NCBI GenBank assembly: GCA_002372855.1 | Contig: DFIZ01000012.1 | Location: 39,857 to 60,528, forward strand | Direction: 5' to 3' | Source: Bacteroidales bacterium UBA3684 | GTDB lineage: Bacteria > Bacteroidota > Bacteroidia > Bacteroidales > P3 | DNA: 20,672 bases | Position numbers and translations under genes: made by a program | Shown here: piece after piece, positions 15,517 through 20,672 of the stretch | Numbering within the stretch: the stretch's first letter is position 1 | Layout: the number at the start of each line of letters is the position of its first letter | The notes under the pieces: generated by a model | What the model saw: the letters and a program-made list of their open reading frames with translations, nothing else | The model's database searches: none | Told to the model about the DNA's origin: nothing

Positions 15517-16230
15517 ATGAATAAAGGAAAACTGATATTGTTTCCGGTGCCGATAGGGGCCGAAGAGATGGGATATTCTCTACCGATGCACAATATGGAA
15601 TTGCTGTCGCAGTGCCACACCTTCATCGTCGAGGAGGTGCGCACGGCGCGGAGATTCCTCAAAAAGGCCGGCTACCCCTACGCCATCGACGACACCGTCT
15701 TCCTCGAACTCAACGAGCACACCTCGCACGAGGCCATCGGAGGATACCTCGAGGCCATCGACCGCGGCGAGAATATCGGTCTCCTTTCCGAGGCCGGCCT
15801 GCCCTGCGTGGCAGATCCCGGGGCGATGATTACCAAGGTCGCCCAGCGGCGCGGCATCGAGGTGGTACCCCTCATCGGTCCCTCATCCCTCATGCTCGCA
15901 CTCATGGCCAGCGGCCTCAACGGACAGCGCTTCGCCTTCAACGGCTACCTCCCCGTCGACCGCTCCGCACGCGCCGCCGCCATCCGCCGCCTCGAGGAAC
16001 GCGTGCAGCATGTGCACGAAACACAAATCTTCATCGAAGCCCCATATCGCAACAACCAGATGCTCGAGGCTCTCAGCGCGACCCTCCACCCCCAGACCCT
16101 CGTCTGCGTGGCCTGCGACCTCACGCTGCCCACTCAGTACATCCGCACACTGCCCTCCGCCAAATGGAAGACTGAAAGATCAAAAATAGACCTGCACAAA
16201 AGAAACACCGTGTTCCTGATTGGAGATTAG
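15517..16230 (+). CDS. RsmI-like SAM-dependent methyltransferase (tetrapyrrole methylase fold)
   Basis: 237 residues of the tetrapyrrole-methylase superfamily, related to RsmI, which 2'-O-methylates C1402 of 16S rRNA. Matching segments are LFPVPIGAEE near the start (RsmI: PTPIGN), the acid-rich ENIGLLSEAGLPCVADPGAM (RsmI: vSDAGtPlinDPG), VVPLIGPSSLMLALMASGLN, and FAFNGYLPVDR. The usual FYESPHR segment appears as FIEAPYRNNQML. It is shorter than E. coli RsmI (286) and belongs to the compact Bacteroidota group annotated only as SAM-dependent methyltransferase, so the rRNA target is inferred. The stop TAG falls inside a heptamer array. It is divergent from the HtrA gene and convergent with topB. 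A TATTTTTA near 15510 is a poor promoter match. Confidence 0.85.
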   Translation: MNKGKLILFPVPIGAEEMGYSLPMHNMELLSQCHTFIVEEVRTARRFLKKAGYPYAIDDTVFLELNEHTSHEAIGGYLEAIDRGENIGLLSEAGLPCVADPGAMITKVAQRRGIEVVPLIGPSSLMLALMASGLNGQRFAFNGYLPVDRSARAAAIRRLEERVQHVHETQIFIEAPYRNNQMLEALSATLHPQTLVCVACDLTLPTQYIRTLPSAKWKTERSKIDLHKRNTVFLIGD

Positions 16231-16274
16231 GGATTAAGAATTAGGAATTAGGAAATAGAAATTAGGAATTGGAA
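16226..16274. repeat. ATTAGGA heptamer array at the 3' end of the RsmI-like gene
   Basis: Seven tandem 7-base units: ATTAGGG, ATTAAGA, ATTAGGA, ATTAGGA, AATAGAA, ATTAGGA, ATTGGAA. The first unit contains the TAG stop of the RsmI-like gene (16228-16230). It pairs in inverted orientation with the array at 16304-16338. Confidence 0.9.
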
Positions 16275-16303
16275 GGTCGCGCTTTATTCATTGTCGCCGG
16301 CAA

Positions 16304-16338
16304 TCCAATTTCTAATTCCTAATTTTTAATTCCTAATT
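16304..16338. repeat. Inverted partner array (TCCTAAT units) at the topB 3' end
   Basis: Five units TCCAATT, TCTAATT, CCTAATT, TTTAATT, CCTAATT, the reverse complement type of the array at 16226-16274. The topB stop (16338-16340) touches its last base. The two arrays flank a 29-base G/C-rich core and can form one long imperfect hairpin between convergent genes; it has no classical T-run. Confidence 0.85.
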
Positions 16339-18143
16339 CATTGATAGACCAGCCTCCGCGTGCCGTCGGCCATCACCTGCTGCACTATCTGCGTCACCAT
16401 CTGCTTCAGCTCGTCGATAAACTGGTGCGAGTCGTACTTGTGCGCCTCGATGTCGCGCAGCTTCTTCTCCCACTGCCCCGTCAGCTCCGCACTCTTCAGC
16501 AACTCTTCCTGTATCACCCCAATCAGGGCAATACCCGTCGGCGTGGGCTCCAAGCTCTTGCGCACCTTGCTGATGTACTGCCGCTTGTACAGCGTCTCGA
16601 TAATGGCCGCACGCGTCGACGGACGCCCGATGCCGTTGGCTTTCATCGCATCGCGCAGCTCCTCATTCTCCACCGTCTTACCTGCCGTCTCCATGGCCCG
16701 CAGCAGCGTCGCCTCCGTGTACGGCTTCGGCGGCGTGGTCTGCTTCTCGGTCAGCAACGGCTCGTGCGGACCCTTCTCACCTTGCTCGAAAGCCGGCAGC
16801 ACCTGCTCCTTGTCGTCGGCTTTCTCGCCCTCGTCGCTCTGCTCGCTCTTCCCGCCGAACACAGCTCGCCAGCCCTCGTCCAGTATCTGCTTGCCCGTAG
16901 CCTTGAATTCATTACTTTCAACTTCCCCCAGAACCGTCGTCGTGCTGAACTTGCAGTCCGGATAGAACACCGCGATGAACCTCCGCGCCACCAGGTCGTA
17001 GACCCGCTTCTCCGCCAGCGACAGGTCCACCGTCGACGGATCCGTACCCGTCGGGATGATGGCGTGGTGGTCCGTCACCTTCGTCGAATCGAACACCTTC
17101 TTGCTCTTCTTCAGCTTCTTCCCCATCAGCGGCTGCACCAGCGGCGCATACGGGCGGATACCCTGCAGGATGCCGGGACAGCGGGGATAGATGTCGTCGC
17201 TCAGGAACGTCGTGTCCACACGCGGATAGGTCGTCAACTTCTTCTCGTACAGGCTCTGGATATGCTTCAGCGTGTCGTCGGCCGAAAACGAGAACTTCTT
17301 GTTGCACTCCACCTGCAGACTCGTCAGGTCGAACAGCCTCGGAGGCGCCTCCGTTCCCGCCTTCTGCTCTATCGAGGTCACCTCGAAGTCCTTCCCCCTG
17401 ATGGCTTCCAGCGCCGCCTGTCCCTCTTCGGGTTTCTTGATTTTGCCCTTTGTCGAACTGAACGTAACTCCCCTATACAGCGTCGACAGCACCCAGTACT
17501 TCTCCGGCACAAAATTCTTGATCTCGAAATGCCGCTTCACTATCATCGCCAGCGTCGGCGTCTGCACCCTCCCGATGCTCAGCACCTGACCCTTCGCCTG
17601 CGCAAAGCGTATGGTGTAGAGGCGAGTGGCATTCATGCCGAGGAGCCAGTCGCCTATGGCGCGGCACAGGCCCGCCTCGTAGAGGCTCTGATACTCGTCC
17701 TGCGGCTTGAGGTTCGCAAAGGCCTCGCGGATGGCGTCCTCCGTCAGACTCGACACCCACAGCCTCTGCACCGGGCACTTCGCCTTCGCCTTCTGCATCA
17801 CCCACCGCTGTATCAGTTCGCCCTCCTGCCCGGCATCGCCGCAGTTGATGATGCCGTCGGCGGCCTGCATCAGACGCTCGATGGTGTGGAACTGCTTCTC
17901 GTATCCTTGGTTGTCAATCAGTTTGATGCCGAACCGCGGCGGAATCATCGGCAGACTCCCCAGGCTCCAACGACGCCATTGGTCGCAGTAGTCCTGTGGC
18001 TCCTTCAGGCAGCACAGGTGGCCGAACGTCCACGTCACCTGGTATCCGTTGCCCTCCATATAGCCGTCGTGCGACGCATTGGCCCCCAGCACCTTCGCTA
18101 TCTCCCGCGCAACCGATGGTTTCTCAGCAATACAAACAATCAT
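16338..18143 (-). CDS. topB: DNA topoisomerase III (type IA)
   Basis: 601-residue type IA topoisomerase, which passes single DNA strands to relax negative supercoils and unlink replication and recombination intermediates. The N-terminal Toprim domain reads IVCIAEKPSVAREIAKVLGA and CGDAGQEGELIQRW (acidic metal ligands 102-109). Then come GRVQTPTLAMIVKRH and the active-site segment LTTYPRVDTTFLS with Tyr306. C-terminal landmarks are TEATLLRAMETAGKTV and GIGRPSTRAAIIETL. An acidic/Lys/Glu-rich linker at about 430-470 is unusual but low-complexity. There is no C-terminal zinc ribbon, and length is slightly below E. coli TopB (653). Its start lies four bases from a six-unit heptamer array that separates it from the S23 gene. 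Confidence 0.95.
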   Translation of the reverse strand: MIVCIAEKPSVAREIAKVLGANASHDGYMEGNGYQVTWTFGHLCCLKEPQDYCDQWRRWSLGSLPMIPPRFGIKLIDNQGYEKQFHTIERLMQAADGIINCGDAGQEGELIQRWVMQKAKAKCPVQRLWVSSLTEDAIREAFANLKPQDEYQSLYEAGLCRAIGDWLLGMNATRLYTIRFAQAKGQVLSIGRVQTPTLAMIVKRHFEIKNFVPEKYWVLSTLYRGVTFSSTKGKIKKPEEGQAALEAIRGKDFEVTSIEQKAGTEAPPRLFDLTSLQVECNKKFSFSADDTLKHIQSLYEKKLTTYPRVDTTFLSDDIYPRCPGILQGIRPYAPLVQPLMGKKLKKSKKVFDSTKVTDHHAIIPTGTDPSTVDLSLAEKRVYDLVARRFIAVFYPDCKFSTTTVLGEVESNEFKATGKQILDEGWRAVFGGKSEQSDEGEKADDKEQVLPAFEQGEKGPHEPLLTEKQTTPPKPYTEATLLRAMETAGKTVENEELRDAMKANGIGRPSTRAAIIETLYKRQYISKVRKSLEPTPTGIALIGVIQEELLKSAELTGQWEKKLRDIEAHKYDSHQFIDELKQMVTQIVQQVMADGTRRLVYQ

Positions 18144-18146
18144 GAC

Positions 18147-18194
18147 AGTTAAGAGTTAAGAGTTAAGAGTTAAGAGTTATGAGTTATGAGTTTT
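18147..18194. repeat. AGTTAAG heptamer array between the S23 gene and topB
   Basis: Four AGTTAAG and two AGTTATG units in perfect tandem (18147-18188), then AGTTTT. On the minus strand it contains the TAA stop of the S23 gene (18184-18186), so the last residues N-S are array-encoded, and it ends four bases before the topB ATG. Confidence 0.95.
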
Positions 18195-18546
18195 GGAGTT
18201 TGTCACGCATGGTCTTGACTATCGAACTCAACATCTTCACAATCTCATCGCATTGCAATACCATCCGTTCGCCTTGCTCTGACGTTATATAGTCCGATGC
18301 AGCCAAGAGTTCATACCAATAACGCGACTCCTCGGCCTCCTTCAGTGAAATCGACATCTTTGCCAAAAAATCAGCTGTCGATTGTGCCCTTCTAGCCTCC
18401 CTTATGTTGGCGCCGATGCTTGTACTGCTTCGCACCAATTGCTTCGAAAGGTTAAACTCATGCCGTTCCTCCGTAAGGTACTGGCAAATCTTGATCGTCT
18501 CTACCGCGAAATCAAAACTCTTATTTTGAACCACACTGCCTTTCAT
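18184..18546 (-). CDS. Four-helix-bundle protein (S23/IVS-type)
   Basis: 120 residues matching the four-helix-bundle family named after proteins encoded in 23S rRNA intervening sequences, which in Bacteroidota are usually found as free-standing genes. The signature is clear: SFDFAVETIKICQYL, then LSKQLVRSSTSIGANIREAR followed by AKMSISLKEAEESRYWYELL and a final helix. They form pentamers in known structures; cellular role is unknown. Here it sits between prmA and topB, separated by heptamer arrays on both sides. No rRNA lies nearby, so it is not an intervening sequence. Residues N-S at the end come from the array. Confidence 0.93.
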   Translation of the reverse strand: MKGSVVQNKSFDFAVETIKICQYLTEERHEFNLSKQLVRSSTSIGANIREARRAQSTADFLAKMSISLKEAEESRYWYELLAASDYITSEQGERMVLQCDEIVKMLSSIVKTMRDKLQNS

Positions 18547-18551
18547 AACCC

Positions 18552-18585
18552 AAACTCTTAACTCTTAACTCTTAACTCTTAACTG
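18552..18585. repeat. TTAACTC heptamer array encoding the prmA C-terminus
   Basis: Four TTAACTC/G units (18558-18585) with a preceding partial unit. The minus-strand reading CAG TTA AGA GTT AAG AGT TAA gives QLRVKS and the stop of prmA (18565-18567). The rest forms the 18-base spacer to the S23 start. Confidence 0.95.
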
Positions 18586-19425
18586 AATCGCGCTCCATCC
18601 GTCACGGTTTTTCTTCTGCTCGAAGGTCATCCCCAGCTCCTTCGCACGCGCAATCAGCGCCCCCTCGTCGGCCTCGTAGAAGCCGCTCAGCAGCAGCACT
18701 CCCCCACCCTTCAGCACACGGGCATAGGCCTCCATGTCGCGCAGCAGGATATTGCGGTTGATATTGGCGATAATCACGTCGAAAGGTTGGAGCGCCGGCG
18801 TCCCGCCGGCAACACCCAGCAGTCCCGCATCGCCAAGTCTCAGGTCCAGCTCAACACCGTTCGATGCTGCATTCTCCAGCCCGTTGCGGTAGGCCCACTC
18901 GTCCACGTCGATGCCCATCACGTACTCCGCACCCCGCAGCTTCGCCAGGATGCCCAGCACCGCGGTGCCGCAACCCATGTCCAGCACCCGCTTGCCAACC
19001 ACGTCCAGCTCAGCCACATAACTCAGCATCATATACGTCGTCGGGTGATGCGCCGTGCCGAAACTCATCTTCGGCTCAATCACCAGCTCGTAGTCCACGT
19101 CGGTCCTGAGCGGATGGAACGGCGCACGAACCCAGATGCTTGTGCCGTTGTCGGCCTTCACCAGCACCGCCTCGTGCCCTTTCTCCCACTCCGCGTTCCA
19201 GTCGCGGTCCTCCATCTCCGCCACCGTGTACTTCAGCGGCAGCGGAAACGTCTCCACCGTCACCTCCAGGAAGTGGCGGTCGAACTGGTCCTCTGGCACA
19301 TACGCCTTCACACCCTCCTTCGTATCCACAAAACTCTCATACGGCCCCTCGGCCAACTCGCTCACCAGCATATCGCGAAACATGCCCGTATCGTCCATCG
19401 TAAAACTGACTTCTATATATTTCAT
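18565..19425 (-). CDS. prmA: Ribosomal protein L11 methyltransferase
   Basis: 286-residue PrmA, which methylates amino groups of ribosomal protein L11 with SAM. An N-terminal substrate-recognition domain (1-60) is followed by WNAEWEKGHEA, the EPKMSFGTAHHPTT segment (117-130), SAM motif I VLDMGCGTAVLGILAKLRGA (147-166), GIDVDEWA, and the catalytic loop FDVIIANINRNILL (215-228). Residues about 204-213 (GVAGGTPALQ) are encoded by a GC-rich palindrome and are extra relative to what I expect for the family at this loop. The last six residues come from a heptamer array. It follows truA across an 86-base repeat tract. Confidence 0.95.
   Translation of the reverse strand: MKYIEVSFTMDDTGMFRDMLVSELAEGPYESFVDTKEGVKAYVPEDQFDRHFLEVTVETFPLPLKYTVAEMEDRDWNAEWEKGHEAVLVKADNGTSIWVRAPFHPLRTDVDYELVIEPKMSFGTAHHPTTYMMLSYVAELDVVGKRVLDMGCGTAVLGILAKLRGAEYVMGIDVDEWAYRNGLENAASNGVELDLRLGDAGLLGVAGGTPALQPFDVIIANINRNILLRDMEAYARVLKGGGVLLLSGFYEADEGALIARAKELGMTFEQKKNRDGWSAIQLRVKS
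18785..18817. repeat. GC-rich palindromic element inserted in frame in prmA
   Basis: Seven-base arms GCCGGCG (18794-18800) and CGCCGGC (18804-18810) around TCC, within a slightly larger GC-rich unit. It encodes AGGTPAL-type residues between the SAM-binding strands and the NINRN loop of PrmA and keeps the frame. It is unrelated in sequence to the ispG element. Confidence 0.7.
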
Positions 19426-19428
19426 AGA

Positions 19429-19533
19429 CTTAAAATCTTAACACTTAAAACTTAAACTTAAAACTTAAAACTTAAACTTAACACTTAAAACTTAAACTTA
19501 ACACTTAACACTTAAAACTTAACACTTAAAACT
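19429..19533. repeat. Long mixed array of ACTTAAA/CACTTAA units between truA and prmA
   Basis: About 105 bases made only of 7- and 8-base units such as ACTTAAA, ACTTAAAA and ACTTAAC. It fills the whole truA-prmA gap, contains the truA TAA stop (19512-19514) and encodes the truA end LSVKF. Nearly every unit holds TTAA, so stops occur densely on both strands. Confidence 0.95.
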
Positions 19534-20282
19534 CCCTCCGGGTACTCCACCTTGGTCAAAAACAACCCGCACGCCGGCATACTCGTCCCCGCCGCGCAGC
19601 GGTCCTTCTTTTCAATGATCTCGCGCAGACCCTCCACACTCAGCTTCCCCCTCCCCACATCCAGCAGCGTCCCCGTCACACTCCGCACCATATTCCTCAA
19701 AAAACGGTTGCTCCTGATCGTGAACACCCAACCGTCGGCCTCCTCGGTCCATTCGGCCTTTGTCAGGTGGCAAATATTCGTCTTCACCTGCGTGTGCAGC
19801 TTCGCGAAACTCGTAAAATCCTCATACCCCATTAGCACCCGCGCCGCCTCGTTCATCAGTTCCACGTCCGGACGGTAGTATATCCGGCAGTACTGCCCCT
19901 GGCGGAACGGCAGCCTCCGGTCGCTCACATGGTACTGGTACGTCCGTGCAACGGCGTCGAACCGTGCATGCGCATTCCCCGCCACCAGGAAAATATCGTA
20001 AATCGCAATATCCGCCGGCAGAAAACTATTCAGCTTGAACACCAGATTCCCACACTCATTACTCATCACTCCACACTCATCACTCACGTCGAAGTGCGCA
20101 TAAAAATCGCTGGCATGCACCCCCGTGTCCGTCCGTCCGCACCCCACCACAGCAATCTTCTCCCGCAGCAGCGTCGACAGGGCACGTTCCAGCGTCTCCT
20201 GCACCGTAGGCAGCCCCGGCTGCGTCTGCCAGCCGTTGTAACTACCTCCATGATAGGCCAAATGTATAAAATATCGTCCCAT
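19512..20282 (-). CDS. truA: tRNA pseudouridine(38-40) synthase
   Basis: 256-residue TruA, which makes pseudouridine at positions 38-40 of tRNA anticodon arms. Visible: YHGGSYNGWQTQP, then VVGCGRTDTGVHASDFYAHF with catalytic Asp52, FDAVARTYQYHVS, and FLRNMVRSVTGTLLDVGRGK followed by DRCAAGTSMPACGLFL. Residues about 68-79 (DECGVMSNECGN) come from an ACTCATC-type repeat with a 21-base duplication and look like an insertion before the LVFKLNSFLP segment. The C-terminal LSVKF and stop are array-encoded. A TATCTTTG promoter element lies 11 bases before the ATG, and truA is the first gene of a minus-strand run to topB. Confidence 0.96.
   Translation of the reverse strand: MGRYFIHLAYHGGSYNGWQTQPGLPTVQETLERALSTLLREKIAVVGCGRTDTGVHASDFYAHFDVSDECGVMSNECGNLVFKLNSFLPADIAIYDIFLVAGNAHARFDAVARTYQYHVSDRRLPFRQGQYCRIYYRPDVELMNEAARVLMGYEDFTSFAKLHTQVKTNICHLTKAEWTEEADGWVFTIRSNRFLRNMVRSVTGTLLDVGRGKLSVEGLREIIEKKDRCAAGTSMPACGLFLTKVEYPEGVLSVKF
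20049..20086. repeat. ACTCATC-type repeat inside truA
   Basis: The stretch contains CACTCAT/TACTCAT/CACTC units, and CCACACTCAT occurs twice, 21 bases apart. It is in frame within truA and reads as DECG and NECG seven residues apart. The same unit type occurs at the right window edge and next to sufB. Confidence 0.75.
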
Positions 20283-20292
20283 AAATCAACTG

Positions 20293-20300
20293 CAAAGATA
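20293..20300 (-). promoter_or_regulatory. truA promoter -7 element TATCTTTG
   Basis: Minus-strand TATCTTTG matches TAnnTTTG. At the 19-base spacing the -33 site reads TATG rather than TTTG. The predicted start is only a few bases before the truA ATG, so the transcript would have a very short leader. Confidence 0.65.
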
Positions 20301-20335
20301 CGAAAAAAAAACCATAACCCATAACTAAAAAAAAG

Positions 20336-20357
20336 CCTCCCCGTAAATCTTGGGAGG
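20336..20357 (-). terminator. Intrinsic terminator after tRNA-Glu
   Basis: Hairpin CCTCCC (20336-20341) with GGGAGG (20352-20357) around a 10-base loop. On the minus strand it is followed by a run of T. It lies nine bases past the tRNA 3' end. A T-run on the plus side too makes it formally bidirectional. Confidence 0.85.
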
Positions 20358-20365
20358 TTTTTTCG

Positions 20366-20439
20366 TACCGCATATCAGAGTCGAACTGATGATCTTCTGC
20401 GTGAGAGGCAGATGTCCTGGACCACTAGACGAATGCGGC
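20366..20439 (-). tRNA. tRNA-Glu (anticodon CTC)
   Basis: On the minus strand the sequence folds as a cloverleaf: acceptor GCCGCAT (20439-20433) with ATGCGGT (first pair G-U), D-arm GTCTAGTGGTCCAGGAC, anticodon stem TCTGC/GCAGA with loop CTCTCAC (anticodon CTC, reading GAG), and T-arm ATCAG-TTCGACT-CTGAT. The discriminator is A, and CCA is not encoded. The D-arm pattern GTCTAG...GGAC is typical of tRNA-Glu. The leader is about 40 bases, and promoter and terminator flank it directly. Confidence 0.93.
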
Positions 20440-20483
20440 ATTGTTTGGTTCCTTTCGGACACTTTCCCTTTCGAAAGCGAGTG

Positions 20484-20514
20484 CAAAAGTACGAACATTT
20501 TCCGAACTGACAAA
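20484..20514 (-). promoter_or_regulatory. tRNA-Glu promoter (TTTG - 19 - TACTTTTG)
   Basis: On the minus strand TTTG (20511-20514) is followed after exactly 19 bases by TACTTTTG (20484-20491), a full match to the Bacteroidota promoter consensus. Transcription would start near 20478, about 40 bases before the tRNA. Confidence 0.85.
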
Positions 20515-20635
20515 ATATTTTTTCAAACTTTTTCTCATCTCGCTAATTGTCAGTATAATATTTTTTTTGAACGCTCACCTCCGACCCCATGTAAAACGCC
20601 CCTCTTGCCCCCATTCCCAACCGTTTTTCACCCCA

Positions 20636-20672
20636 ACTCATCACTCATCACTCAACACTCAACACTCATCAC
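20636..20672. repeat. ACTCATC heptamer array running off the window edge
   Basis: Units ACTCATC, ACTCATC, ACTCAAC, ACTCAAC, ACTCATC, AC in tandem to the last base. The unit equals that inside truA. The preceding 120 bases are T-rich then C-rich, and I see no gene in them. The array may mark the end of a gene beyond the window. Confidence 0.85.

Noticed and set aside
16341..18152. 603-codon open frame antisense to topB
   Set aside because: The opposite strand encodes a convincing topoisomerase III; the antisense translation is His/Arg/Leu-rich with no domain, as expected for the complement of a GC-rich gene.
18184..18546. rRNA intervening sequence
   Set aside because: The S23-type protein suggests it, but no 23S rRNA sequence flanks the gene; free-standing copies are common in Bacteroidota.

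Overview
This window looks like a chromosomal segment of a fairly GC-rich member of the Bacteroidales (Bacteroidota). The evidence is Bacteroidota-type promoters (TAnnTTTG at -7, twice with TTTG exactly 19 bases upstream), typical families of the phylum (four-helix-bundle S23 protein, carboxypeptidase-regulatory-like secreted protein, TonB-domain lipoprotein, AraC regulators with a membrane sensor, Bro-N protein, Mpl-type Mur ligase) and start sites without a strong Shine-Dalgarno. Species cannot be fixed from this sequence. There is no phage, insertion sequence, CRISPR array or rRNA.

Layout, left to right. 76-5380 (minus) runs, in transcription order, KOW/coiled-coil protein, secreted protein, truncated Bro-N protein, secreted regulatory-like protein, ispG, a membrane sensor without its DNA-binding domain, and a membrane-sensor AraC regulator. 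5531-6061 (plus) is a lipoprotein with a textbook promoter; its stop overlaps the stop of the convergent mpl gene. 6058-12724 (minus) is a tight gene train: sufB, TonB-domain lipoprotein, SpoU-type RNA methyltransferase, C_GCAxxG_C_C protein, HD hydrolase, secreted thioredoxin fusion, mpl, with junctions between a 4-base overlap and 29 bases. 12821-15410 (minus) holds an HtrA protease and a MATE transporter. 15517-16230 (plus) is an RsmI-like methyltransferase. 16338-20282 (minus) is truA, prmA, S23 protein, topB. A tRNA-Glu(CTC) with promoter and terminator closes the window. Most genes are housekeeping: isoprenoid synthesis, Fe-S assembly, peptidoglycan recycling, tRNA and ribosome modification, DNA topology.

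The unusual layer is a set of short tandem arrays with 7- or 8-base units (AGTTAAG, ATTAGGA, CCTTAAA, CACTCAGT, ACTCnnnC, GGCTTTAT, ACTCATC and relatives) at many gene junctions. Ten of the 22 protein genes have their stop codon inside, or touching, such an array. In trmH-like, prmA, truA and the MATE gene the array also encodes the last residues, so two unrelated enzymes end in nearly the same peptide (QLRVRS and QLRVKS). At 9861-9888 one array supplies the stop of one gene and the start of the next. Similar arrays sit in frame inside the HD hydrolase and truA, and different palindromic elements sit in frame inside ispG and prmA and form the tail of the truncated Bro-N protein. Unit length is kept while unit sequence changes between junctions, which is hard to explain by simple transposition of one element. 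This is the best candidate for an undescribed phenomenon here.
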